Positions 27,467-34,408 of a DNA stretch of 36,726 nucleotides are shown here, piece by piece. The position numbers were made by a program, and so were the translations under genes. Source of the DNA: Candidatus Oleimmundimicrobium sp. (GTDB taxonomy: Bacteria; Actinomycetota; Aquicultoria; UBA3085; Oleimmundimicrobiaceae); the NCBI RefSeq assembly GCF_030651595.1, contig NZ_JAUSCH010000046.1, positions 1 to 36,726 of the forward strand, given 5' to 3'. Below the pieces are notes generated by a model. It had not been told where the DNA came from. It worked only from the letters and a program-made list of their open reading frames with translations, and made no database searches. Position 1 is the stretch's first letter. Every line of letters begins with the position of its first letter.

Positions 27467-28000
27467 TTGGCAAATATTAAATCGCAAATTAAGAGAACAA
27501 AACAATCCGAGGTAAGACGTATAAAAAATAAAAGCGTAAAATCTAAGTTAAAAACGTTAATTTCATCGTTTAATAACGCTGTTAAAGAAAAGGATAAAGA
27601 AAAAGCATCGAGCATTTTAAATGAAACGACAAAGGCGTTAGACAAAGCAGCTTCAAAAAAGATAATACATAAAAATAACGCAGCCAACAAAAAGGCAAAA
27701 CTCACAAAAAAGTTTGCTAATTTGGTTAAAAAAGTGGCGGAAGAAATTAAAAAAGTTCCTAAGGCCGTTTCAAAAACTGAAGAAGAAGCACCAAAGATTA
27801 CAAAAGAAAAGGCCGTAGTTAAAAAATCCGTAAAATCAACAAAAATAAAAAAGGCCGCGACTAAAACAGCTACCAAAAAAGATACAAAGAAACCGGCCGC
27901 GAAAAAGAATACTGCTAAAACATCTACAACAAAGAAAGCTTCAAGCACCGCCAAAAAAAAGACTACTGCTAAAAAAACTGAACCAAAAAAGAAAGCGTAA
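27467..28000 (+). CDS. rpsT: 30S ribosomal protein S20 with a long Lys/Ala-rich C-terminal tail
   Basis: Primary 16S-binding protein of the small subunit. Residues 1-88 are a normal S20: MANIKSQIKRTKQSEVRRIKNKS at the start and AASKKIIHKNNAANKKAKLTKKFANLVKKV near the end of the domain. Residues about 89-177 form an extra low-complexity tail of Lys, Ala, Thr and Ser with repeated KKAATK/AAKK/TAKK units, resembling histone H1 or mycobacterial HupB tails; usual S20 is about 85-90 residues. The TTG start at 27467 has AGGAGGAG 6 bases upstream and is the only sensible start. It is the only plus-strand gene, with its own promoter and terminator. Confidence 0.95.
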   Translation: MANIKSQIKRTKQSEVRRIKNKSVKSKLKTLISSFNNAVKEKDKEKASSILNETTKALDKAASKKIIHKNNAANKKAKLTKKFANLVKKVAEEIKKVPKAVSKTEEEAPKITKEKAVVKKSVKSTKIKKAATKTATKKDTKKPAAKKNTAKTSTTKKASSTAKKKTTAKKTEPKKKA

Positions 28001-28004
28001 ATTT

Positions 28005-28032
28005 AAAAAAGCCGCCTCTCGGCGGCTTTTTT
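28005..28032 (+). terminator. Terminator of rpsT (symmetrical, could serve both strands)
   Basis: AAAAAAGCCGCC-TCTC-GGCGGCTTTTTT is a perfect hairpin with T-run five bases after the rpsT stop. The matching A-run gives a T-run on the minus strand as well, so it could also stop holA transcripts coming from the other side. Confidence 0.93.
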
Positions 28033-28092
28033 AAGTGCTAAAATCACTATTTACATATGTTTAAATTTTATCCCGATTTTTAATTCTTCAAA

Positions 28093-29061
28093 TCAATTTA
28101 AAATTCTTGCAATTAAAGTTTCCAATGTCAACCGCGGTTCCTTTTTACTTGTTTTTAAATCAACTTCAGCTTCCAAAAATAACTCATGTGCTCTTTTAAG
28201 TTGCTCAATGGTAAAATTTCTACTTTGTTCTCGATAGTTGCTAACCACAAATGGAGGCAGCCTTAATTCTTGAGCCAGTTTTGAGTATGAAATCCCTCTA
28301 ACCTCCAAAAGAACTTTGGTTTTAAACAATAATCGAAACTGCCGAAGTATCATATGAAATAAAAAAGATATTGGCTCTCCGCTCTGGATTAGGTTATCCA
28401 AAACAGCAAGAGCTTTTCCTTCTTGACGTCTACCAATTAAATCTACGAGCTCAAATGTCGAATTTTCAGAGGATTTCTTTATTAAAGGTTTGATGTCATC
28501 TAAATTTAGCAACTTTTTATCTTCATGATAGAGACATATTTTCTCAATTTCACTTTGCATCCTCATTAAATCGTTGTCAAGATTTAAGCAAAGATAATTA
28601 ATTGCTTCATCGGCAACCTTCTTGTTTTTCTTCAAAAACCTTTCTTTTACCCATTTTGGCATTCCTCCCCGATTTGGAGACTTATACTCGTAAACATAAC
28701 CTTCGTTGTTTGCTACTTTATAAAGCTTGCTTCTCTTGTCAATTTTAGTTGCCATTAAAATAAAATGAGTAAAGACCGGTGGTTTTGTAATATAATCTAT
28801 AAGCACATCAGAGGCCGTTAATTTATCCGCTTCTTTGACAACTATAAGCCGCTTGTCTGAAAAAAAGGGAGGAGTGTTTGCAGCTCCTAAAATTACATCA
28901 ATGCTCGTTTCTGACCCTCTGAATTCTTCATAATTTAAGGTCAAATCCACAGTATCTGAAAGTCTTTTTTTAAGCCGATCTACCGCTTCCTCAAGAAGCA
29001 ATTTTTCCTTTCCGTATATTATGTAAATTGGTTTTAATTCTTTAGCGTTCTCTTTTTTCAA
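28093..29061 (-). CDS. holA: DNA polymerase III subunit delta
   Basis: Clamp-loader subunit that opens the beta clamp. 322 residues with the family's N-terminal AAA+-like domain (IYIIYGKEKLLLEEAVDRLKKRL, RLIVVKEADKL), the middle lid region, and the C-terminal collar domain with SFLFHMILRQFRLLFKTKVLLE. The start is a TTG at 29061 with AAGGAG 6 bases upstream. comEA-comEC-holA is the classical order, but a 483-base gap with repeats and a structured RNA-like element separates holA from comEC here, so holA probably needs its own promoter. Confidence 0.93.
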   Translation of the reverse strand: MKKENAKELKPIYIIYGKEKLLLEEAVDRLKKRLSDTVDLTLNYEEFRGSETSIDVILGAANTPPFFSDKRLIVVKEADKLTASDVLIDYITKPPVFTHFILMATKIDKRSKLYKVANNEGYVYEYKSPNRGGMPKWVKERFLKKNKKVADEAINYLCLNLDNDLMRMQSEIEKICLYHEDKKLLNLDDIKPLIKKSSENSTFELVDLIGRRQEGKALAVLDNLIQSGEPISFLFHMILRQFRLLFKTKVLLEVRGISYSKLAQELRLPPFVVSNYREQSRNFTIEQLKRAHELFLEAEVDLKTSKKEPRLTLETLIARILN

Positions 29062-29151
29062 AAAATTCTCCTTAGATTAAGTTCATAAATAACTATTTTA
29101 ATAATATACCAAATTACCAAATCTTAACTTTAAAAAATCATTTAATAAAAT

Positions 29152-29183
29152 GAGATTGCCGCGCCCTTAGGGCTCGCAATGAC
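29152..29183. repeat. Dispersed GAGATTGC...GCAATGAC repeat, copy 1
   Basis: A 32-base element starting GAGATTGCCGCGCC and ending CTCGCAATGAC, with a central CCCTTAGGG palindrome. It belongs to the dispersed family whose other orientation reads GTCATTGCGAG...GCAATCTC. A longer copy lies on the far side of the structured RNA-like segment. Confidence 0.75.
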
Positions 29184-29219
29184 CAATCTGCAATCAATAG
29201 TCATTATTTTTTGTTTTTT

Positions 29220-29418
29220 AACCTTCAGTGGGTCGGACAAATCGAAACTTGAGGCCGTCCCGATGAAACGAGTGGAAGGCTGGAAAGCTCACCACGGTCG
29301 GGCAGGCCCTCCACCTACCTGCCAATGCCTAATGGCATAATAGGCGTAGGCAGGTCGCCGCCGAGAAGTGAAGCGGGGAGGAGAAACGCTCGAATCAAGA
29401 GCCAAGAACAACCCGCAA
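29220..29418 (+). ncRNA. Strongly structured RNA-like element, possibly HEARO/omega-RNA-like (orphan)
   Basis: GC-richer segment without a gene but with several nested stems in plus orientation: CCTTCAGT (29222-29229) with ACTTGAGG (29247-29254); GGCCGTCCCGA (29253-29263) with TCGGGCAGGCC (29298-29308), two internal mismatches; GTGG (29272-29275) with CCAC (29292-29295); GCT-GGAA-AGC (29279-29288), a GNRA-type tetraloop; ACCTGCC (29317-29323) with GGCAGGT (29349-29355) enclosing ATGCC-TAAT-GGCAT; GCGGG (29373-29377) with CCCGC (29412-29416) enclosing GCTC-GAATCAA-GAGC. The 5' part reminds me of HEARO RNAs of IscB/IsrB transposons, but this is from memory. No nuclease gene is nearby. Confidence 0.4.
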
Positions 29419-29436
29419 AAAAATATAATCAAAACC

Positions 29437-29492
29437 GAGATTGCCGCGCCGTGCCTACCGGCAGGCAGGTCGCTTACGCTCCTCGCAATGAC
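29437..29492. repeat. Dispersed GAGATTGC...GCAATGAC repeat, copy 2, with inserted palindrome
   Basis: Same ends as copy 1 (GAGATTGCCGCGCC and CTCGCAATGAC), but the centre holds an extra CCTACCGGCAGGCAGG palindrome. Copies 1 and 2 are in direct orientation and flank the structured RNA-like segment. The bases from here to the comEC stop at 29545 contain nothing else I recognise. Confidence 0.75.
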
Positions 29493-29544
29493 TTCTTTTT
29501 AGTTTTGCATAATTAATTATGGAGGCTGGAGGCTGGCAGCTTAC

Positions 29545-31845
29545 TTACTTCTCTGTTTCCACCCAAAGCTTATGACCGTCAGATGTTATGGTTATTGTTC
29601 CATTTCTATCAGTTCTATAAGTATCAATACCAAGTTCTTTAAGTTTCTTTAAAGTTGAGCTTGCCGGATGGCTATAACGGTTATTTCCCCCTACCGAAAT
29701 CACCGCAACCCTTGGGCTTGCGTTTTTAAGAAATTCCATATAACAACCGCCGGAGCTTCCATGATGCGGAACCTTCAAAACATCACACGCTAAATTCACC
29801 CTTCGTGATAATATTTCTTTTTCTGCCTCCTCTTCTATGTCGCCGGTAAACAAAAACGATATATCTTTGTAAGATAGCTTTACAACAACTGAGTTGTTGT
29901 TTAAATCCGAGTCCGTTCCCGTGATAAATTCTTCTTCAGGATGAAACACAAGCAGTTCTATCTCTCCAATTAAAAATTTTTGTCCGGCTCGAGCCAATTT
30001 ATAAGTGGTGCCCTTCTCTTCTGTCGCCGAAAGAAAATCCACATATAGTGAAGAGGTATGAGCTTGGCCACTGTCTAAAACCATGCCCACATTATAATGG
30101 CTAAAAACTTTTGCTAATCCCCCAACATGATCAGCATGAGGGTGAGTCAGAACAAGCAAATCGATTTTTCTAACACCTAATTGTCTTAAATGGGCATCTA
30201 AACAATTATAATTTTCTCCCCCATCAATTAATATCGTCTCCCCTTGTGGTGCTCTAATCAAAAATGAATCTCCTTGTCCGACATCTAAGAAACTTACAGA
30301 AAAATCTTTAGGAAGAGAGCTTGTCCCTACTTGAAACCAGATGGCAACTGAAAAAATAATGAGAAATAAAATTACAATCCATTTTAAACTCACAGAAAAT
30401 TTCTTGCGCTTTAGATAAAACAAACCCCCGGCAAGCGCCCCATAATATCCAAAAAATGCCGTAAAAGTTGGGCGGGGGAAATTAATATTTCCTCCGGGAA
30501 CAGAAGCAAAAAATCCCGCGGTGCTTCTTAATAAATAAAGAAATAGGCCCGTTAATTTATAAAACGGCAGCGAAAGATGCCGAGAAAACAATCCCACAAC
30601 TGAAGCACATGCCCCTGTAAAAAGCGTTGGGGCAAGTAAAGGAGCAACGATTAAATTAGAAACCGTTGTCATTAAAGACAAACGTTGAAAATAGTAAACC
30701 AAAATTGGCAATAACCCTAATTGTGCTCCAATGGTTGCGGAAACAAGAGTGTTTAATTTTTTAAAAGGCGAATTTAATTTCGGTTGGATAATAGGAGTTA
30801 TAAAAATTATTCCAAGAGTAGCCGAAAAAGATAATTGAAAACCGACATTGTAAATCATAAACGGATCGTAAACTAATAAAATTAAAGCAGCAGCCGAAAT
30901 TGCCGACAAAATATCCTTCTCCTTCGCAAACAGCCATCCAAAATAGCCAATTATAAGCATAATTGAAGCCCTTAAAACCGAAGGTTGATTGCCAACTAAG
31001 AGTGCGTAAAAAGAGACAAATACAATTGTTAACGTGGTTCTTATGGGAAGGGACACCTGACTAAAAATTAAAAAAATAATTCCGGCAAGAACCCCCACGT
31101 GCAACCCCGAAACAGCTAAAAGATGAGCTACACCCGCTTTAGCAAAATCATCTTTTACAATATCTGAAATTTGAGAACGATCACCAAGTAAAACTCCATT
31201 TAAAAGAGCTGCCTGTCCCGGGTTAAGAGCAAGCTCAGATTGAGCTTTAAGTTTTTTGCGCGACCCAATAATAAAATTTTTCTTTTCACCACAAATTTCT
31301 ATACTTTTAGGATAGACGGAAAACAGCACTGCCATTTTCTTTCTTAAAAAGTACTCCTTGCAATTAAATGAATCAGTATTTTCGGGGATATAGGGAGTAC
31401 CTTTAACCATGACAAATTGCCCCGGCTGAAGTCCGCAATCCAATCCTCTTTGAACGCTTACCCTGGTTTTCTCTGATACAGAATAGACATCTTTCCCATC
31501 ATTTATCTCGCTTATTTTTAAATCGAAAACAACTTTATCGCCTTTTTTTAAAGGTTCGCTAATCACGTCTCCCTTAACCACAACGGCCTTATTTTCCTTA
31601 GCAAATTGAGACAACTGACCGTTTTCGATGTGGCTTCTGGCGAAACTGATAAAGAAAGCGCCAAGAAAGACAAATATTAAAAGAACAAAAACCTTAGTAA
31701 GTTTTGGCGACTTTGAATAAGTAAAAAAGGCAAGCAAAATAAGTGTAAAAAGTAGAATGAATAGATAAATAGCTTGAAAATTAAAAAAATTTCCTATACC
31801 AAGACCGAGAATATATGCCAACGAAAACCAGAAAATAGGCGGCAA
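29545..31845 (-). CDS. comEC: DNA internalization competence protein ComEC/Rec2
   Basis: Forms the inner-membrane channel for incoming single-stranded DNA during transformation. About 766 residues: an N-terminal membrane region with an OB-like DUF4131 domain (about 40-190), the Competence membrane domain with HLLAVSGLHVG (241-251) and many helices, and a C-terminal metallo-beta-lactamase domain with DVGQGD (521-526) and THPHADH (567-573), probably a nuclease. I chose the TTG at 31845, which follows GAGAGG by 7 bases; a TTG at 31860 overlapping the comEA stop is the alternative. It is translated right after comEA. Confidence 0.94.
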   Translation of the reverse strand: MPPIFWFSLAYILGLGIGNFFNFQAIYLFILLFTLILLAFFTYSKSPKLTKVFVLLIFVFLGAFFISFARSHIENGQLSQFAKENKAVVVKGDVISEPLKKGDKVVFDLKISEINDGKDVYSVSEKTRVSVQRGLDCGLQPGQFVMVKGTPYIPENTDSFNCKEYFLRKKMAVLFSVYPKSIEICGEKKNFIIGSRKKLKAQSELALNPGQAALLNGVLLGDRSQISDIVKDDFAKAGVAHLLAVSGLHVGVLAGIIFLIFSQVSLPIRTTLTIVFVSFYALLVGNQPSVLRASIMLIIGYFGWLFAKEKDILSAISAAALILLVYDPFMIYNVGFQLSFSATLGIIFITPIIQPKLNSPFKKLNTLVSATIGAQLGLLPILVYYFQRLSLMTTVSNLIVAPLLAPTLFTGACASVVGLFSRHLSLPFYKLTGLFLYLLRSTAGFFASVPGGNINFPRPTFTAFFGYYGALAGGLFYLKRKKFSVSLKWIVILFLIIFSVAIWFQVGTSSLPKDFSVSFLDVGQGDSFLIRAPQGETILIDGGENYNCLDAHLRQLGVRKIDLLVLTHPHADHVGGLAKVFSHYNVGMVLDSGQAHTSSLYVDFLSATEEKGTTYKLARAGQKFLIGEIELLVFHPEEEFITGTDSDLNNNSVVVKLSYKDISFLFTGDIEEEAEKEILSRRVNLACDVLKVPHHGSSGGCYMEFLKNASPRVAVISVGGNNRYSHPASSTLKKLKELGIDTYRTDRNGTITITSDGHKLWVETEK

Positions 31846-31856
31846 ACCCTTTCCTC

Positions 31857-32486
31857 TCAATTGGCCACAACCCTATCTTTTATGCTCTCAAACTTTTTTG
31901 CCCCAATTCCTTCCACTTCTAAAAGTTCATCTATCGTCTTAAAGCCCCCGTGCTCAATTCTATAATCGACAATCCTTTGAGCGATTACTTCACCAATCCC
32001 GGGTAACTCTTCAAGTTGTTTAGCAGTAGCCGCGTTGATATTGACGGGGCCCAATACCGCAGATGCCTCAAAAATTTCAGGAGGCAAATCTTCCCCCACT
32101 TTTGGCACATATATTTTTTGGCCATCGATAAGCTTTGCGGCTAAGTTAAGCGCTTCTAAATTTGCATCTTCCACTGCTCCACCCGCTTTTGCGATAGCAT
32201 CCTTTACCCTGTCTCCTTCTTCAAATAAGTAAACATCCGCATTTTGAACAGCTCCACAAATATAAACATAAATTTTTCTTACTTCCTCTACTCTCTCCTC
32301 TTCTATCCCTTTCAGGTCTTCAACTTCCTTTACTTCCTTAACCTGAACCACAGGTTTACTTCTTAGATATAGTGTTCCACTACCCAAAATCAAAAAAGCA
32401 ACAAGAGCCCCAACAGCATAAACCTGCCCCTTGCTCAAATAAAATTCGTCAAAGATTTTCTCAATAAACTCTTTAATTTTTTCCAA
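31857..32486 (-). CDS. comEA: Competence protein ComEA (DNA receptor, SLBB + helix-hairpin-helix)
   Basis: Membrane-anchored double-stranded DNA receptor for transformation. An N-terminal membrane anchor (about 17-40) is followed by a charged linker, an SLBB domain (KIYVYICGAVQNADVYLFEEGDRVKDAI ... LIDGQKIYVP), and a double helix-hairpin-helix module (VNINAATAKQLEELPGIGEVIAQRIVDYR ... ELLEVEGIGAKKFESIK). AAGGA abuts the ATG at 32495 with no spacing, while a TTG three codons on (32486) is 9 bases away; I start there, but the ATG remains possible. Pilus and other uptake genes are not in the window. Confidence 0.93.
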   Translation of the reverse strand: MEKIKEFIEKIFDEFYLSKGQVYAVGALVAFLILGSGTLYLRSKPVVQVKEVKEVEDLKGIEEERVEEVRKIYVYICGAVQNADVYLFEEGDRVKDAIAKAGGAVEDANLEALNLAAKLIDGQKIYVPKVGEDLPPEIFEASAVLGPVNINAATAKQLEELPGIGEVIAQRIVDYRIEHGGFKTIDELLEVEGIGAKKFESIKDRVVAN

Positions 32487-32574
32487 AACAACCATTCCTT
32501 AAAATGTAAAAAGCAACTGAGAACTATTTTTCTCCATAAACTTTTAAAATCCTTTAAATTGAGGAATTTTATTT

Positions 32575-32612
32575 GTTATCGCGAGCGAAACGAAACGAAG
32601 CGCGACGATCTC
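32575..32612. repeat. Degenerate dispersed repeat copy 3
   Basis: GTTATCGCGAGC ... GCGACGATCTC is a diverged version of the GTCATTGCGAGC...GCAATCTC element, with CGAAACGAAACGAAGC in the middle. It lies in the 465-base gap between comEA and vapC, which contains repeats only. Confidence 0.5.
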
Positions 32613-32629
32613 GAAGTTCCTGGTAAACA

Positions 32630-32675
32630 GAGATTGCTTCGTCATCCAACATAACGTCGGAATCCTCGCAATGAC
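32630..32675. repeat. Dispersed repeat copy 4
   Basis: GAGATTGCTTCGTC at the left and TCCTCGCAATGAC at the right, in the same orientation as copies 1 and 2 and separated by about 20 unrelated bases. Confidence 0.7.
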
Positions 32676-32732
32676 AAAATTCAACAGTCTCGTCTTCAGC
32701 CATCAGGAAAAACAAGGGTATGGGGTGAAGTT

Positions 32733-32748
32733 AAAAAAAAGGGGGGGG
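32733..32748. repeat. A8G8 homopolymer junction
   Basis: Eight A followed by eight G on the plus strand in non-coding DNA between two dispersed repeat copies. It is slippage-prone in vivo and in sequencing. Confidence 0.8.
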
Positions 32749-32761
32749 AATACTTCCATCC

Positions 32762-32832
32762 GTCATTGCGAGGATTCATCCTGAGCTCAACCGAACGGTG
32801 AAGCCCCTGACGGCAGGCAGGGAAGCAATCTC
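32762..32832. repeat. Dispersed repeat copy 5 (opposite orientation, with inserted palindrome)
   Basis: GTCATTGCGAGGATTCATCCTGA at the left and AGCAATCTC at the right; the middle contains CCTGACGGCAGGCAGG, the same type of inserted palindrome as in copy 2. The orientation is inverted relative to copy 4. From 32833 to the vapC stop at 32961 I see nothing recognisable. Confidence 0.7.
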
Positions 32833-32960
32833 TAAACAGAAACATGGCAGCATGTTGGTGCAATTAAAAGAATATGGAGCAAAGTTCAGCCAAAAGGAAA
32901 ACTTAAGAGCAGAAAGGAAGAGCTGTTAATTGTGAGAGTAAGGGATTTTAGCAGTCCGTT

Positions 32961-33359
32961 TTAAAGTCTATAGATTTGCAGTTCTTTAATTGTTTTAGCA
33001 ATTGAGTCGAAATCTTTATCATTATGGAAAAGTACAAGTCCGTTTTCAATGGCAATTTGAGCAATGAAACAATCTACTAACTTTCTTATTGTAAGTCCTC
33101 TTCTTCTGCAAGCTCGATAAATTTGGGCAGATTGGATATAGGAATGAACGTCCTTTAAGGAATAAATCGGAAACTCTAAAAGACGAGATTTCACAACCTT
33201 AAAATCCTTATCTGATTTAATGCCCTGTAAAATTTCAGCAACGATAATATCGGCGAGACAGACGTCATCTTCCTTAATTAACTTGTGCATAGCAACCCTA
33301 TGAAGTGTGTCCGCGCCTCTGAAAAAATCTATCCAAACTGAGGTATCAATCAATATCAA
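32961..33359 (-). CDS. vapC: VapC-like PIN-domain ribonuclease toxin
   Basis: 132-residue PIN-domain RNase; VapC toxins cleave tRNA or rRNA when freed from VapB. The acidic metal-binding residues are in place: Asp5 (LIDTSVWIDFFRG), Glu42 (VAEILQGI), Asp96 (LVDCFIAQIAI) and Asp114/Asp116 (HNDKDFD). The start is a TTG at 33359 with AAGGGG 8 bases upstream. It overlaps vapB by 14 bases, so toxin synthesis is coupled to antitoxin. The exact RNA target is unknown. Confidence 0.93.
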   Translation of the reverse strand: MILIDTSVWIDFFRGADTLHRVAMHKLIKEDDVCLADIIVAEILQGIKSDKDFKVVKSRLLEFPIYSLKDVHSYIQSAQIYRACRRRGLTIRKLVDCFIAQIAIENGLVLFHNDKDFDSIAKTIKELQIYRL

Positions 33360-33552
33360 AACGAGTGCCCCTTAGCTCCTCCAGATTTCCTTCCCACACA
33401 ACTTTTCCTTCAAGTTTTAAAATTCTCTTACGCTTTCTTCTTTCAACCAGTTCTTTCAAAGCCATATTAACCAGGTCTTTTTTGGTTTTAAGCTTCGTCA
33501 GTTTTAAACCTTCTTTTACCAATTTATCGTCCAAAACTATATTTGTTCTCAT
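33346..33552 (-). CDS. vapB: VapB-like antitoxin (ribbon-helix-helix type)
   Basis: 68-residue antitoxin. The N-terminus MRTNIVLDDKLVKEGLKLTKLKTKKDLVNMALKELVERRKRK is a typical RHH DNA-binding fold that dimerises on the operator. The C-terminal KLEGKVVWEGNLEELRGTRFD would wrap the toxin. I chose the ATG at 33552, with GAGG 8 bases upstream; a GTG three codons earlier overlaps the Shine-Dalgarno. It precedes and overlaps vapC. A promoter and inverted repeat just upstream fit autoregulation. Confidence 0.92.
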   Translation of the reverse strand: MRTNIVLDDKLVKEGLKLTKLKTKKDLVNMALKELVERRKRKRILKLEGKVVWEGNLEELRGTRFDID

Positions 33553-33586
33553 TCCGCTCACCTCAAAGCACAGCTTCTATATCAGG

Positions 33587-33614
33587 TACACACAATATAC
33601 CATAATTATGTGTA
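33587..33614. promoter_or_regulatory. Inverted-repeat operator of vapBC
   Basis: TACACACAAT (33587-33596), eight bases, ATTATGTGTA (33605-33614): ten-base arms with one mismatch. It spans the -10 box and most of the spacer of the vapBC promoter, the expected position for a VapB/VapBC binding site. Confidence 0.75.
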
Positions 33615-33622
33615 TGATTCAA
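33594..33622 (-). promoter_or_regulatory. vapBC promoter
   Basis: On the minus strand TTGAAT (33622-33617), 17-base spacer, TATATT (33599-33594) with TGG before the -10 (extended -10). It overlaps the inverted-repeat operator, so antitoxin binding would exclude RNA polymerase. Confidence 0.7.
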
Positions 33623-33676
33623 TACGATTGGAGTTAGGAGCTTCTAAAATTAACCATAAATCAATGACCCAACAGA

Positions 33677-34216
33677 CTACTTAACTATTTTAAGGATTTC
33701 TTTGAATTTTGGGCCTTCAGCAACCTTTAACAGTTCAAATAACGCAGTCTCCACGCTTGTTAAACTTCCGCCCACTTCCTTTATCCGTTCCAAACCAATC
33801 TGTTTATTCTTAGCCGTTCTTGAAGAAATGGTATCGGCAACAACTTGCACTTTATATCCTAAATTAACCAAATCTCTGGCAGTTTGATAGACACAGACAT
33901 GAGTTTCAATGCCCGCCAATAAAACATGATTGCGTTTCAAGGTTTTCATTTCTTTCATAAAACTCTCACTTGCGCAGCAGCTAAAGCTAAATTTACTTAT
34001 AGGCTCAAGGTCGGAAAGAAGCTGGGCAATTTCCGGCACGGTGGACCCTAATCCTCGCGGATTTTGCTCAAGCCAGATAATGGGAACTTCCAATACCTTA
34101 ATCCCCTTGATGAGCTTTTGAAGATTCTCAATAAGCTCTTCCCTCTCATACATCGCCCTGGCAAGCTTTTCCTGGACATCAATTACAACTAAGACGGTGT
34201 TATCGACATTTAGCAT
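33677..34216 (-). CDS. Isochorismatase-family cysteine hydrolase (YcaC-like)
   Basis: 179-residue hydrolase of the isochorismatase/nicotinamidase superfamily. Probable catalytic triad: Asp13 (VVIDVQEKLA), Lys75 (ISKFSFSC) and Cys108 (GIETHVCVYQTARDL). The cis-peptide-type region EQNPRGLGSTVPEI is also present. The substrate is not predictable; this subgroup includes many hydrolases of unknown role. The ATG at 34216 has AAGGAG 5 bases upstream and a clear promoter about 40 bases upstream, so it is a single-gene unit. It has no evident link to vapBC or the AIPR gene. Confidence 0.9.
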   Translation of the reverse strand: MLNVDNTVLVVIDVQEKLARAMYEREELIENLQKLIKGIKVLEVPIIWLEQNPRGLGSTVPEIAQLLSDLEPISKFSFSCCASESFMKEMKTLKRNHVLLAGIETHVCVYQTARDLVNLGYKVQVVADTISSRTAKNKQIGLERIKEVGGSLTSVETALFELLKVAEGPKFKEILKIVK

Positions 34217-34254
34217 GGTTGCTCCTTTTGATGACTATAAAGATAATTTGGTTA

Positions 34255-34282
34255 ATTATAAACCAACTTTGTAAGTTAGCAA
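34255..34282 (-). promoter_or_regulatory. Promoter of the isochorismatase-family gene
   Basis: On the minus strand TTGCTA (34282-34277), 16-base spacer, perfect TATAAT (34260-34255), about 38 bases before the ATG. Confidence 0.65.
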
Positions 34283-34303
34283 AAAACAAGAGGAATATCT
34301 TTT

Positions 34304-34408
34304 TCAAGACCTTGAATCCTTCATAGAAACATAAAAGTCCTCTATAAACACTTCAAATCGCTGAGAACAATGGCGCAAAATAACCCTTCCGGCATGTTCA
34401 ACTAATTT
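34304..34408 (-). pseudogene. Short relic resembling the C-terminus of a DDE transposase (IS1380-like)
   Basis: The 433-base gap 34217-34649 has no intact gene. On the minus strand, after an in-frame TGA at 34411-34409, 34 codons read KLVEHAGRVILRHCSQRF and on to a TGA at 34306-34304. The pattern (L/I)V.HA.R.IL.....F....... resembles the C-terminal end of IS1380-type transposases. Earlier in the same frame there are further stops. A 52-codon plus-strand open stretch ending at about 34645 (34490 onwards) is unassigned. The assignment rests on a short resemblance. Confidence 0.3.

Noticed and set aside
27424-27954. 176-codon hydrophobic open frame antisense to rpsT
   Set aside because: It is the mirror of the Lys-rich S20 tail (AAA codons read as TTT Phe), giving artificial Phe/Leu/Ala richness. 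The plus strand has promoter, Shine-Dalgarno and terminator.
29325-29516. 63-codon plus-strand open frame across the RNA-like element
   Set aside because: Composition follows the palindromes and repeats, no Shine-Dalgarno, no protein family resemblance.
29062-32960. CRISPR array suspected from the repeated palindromes
   Set aside because: Copies differ in length, spacing and orientation, there are no regular spacers, and no cas genes are present.
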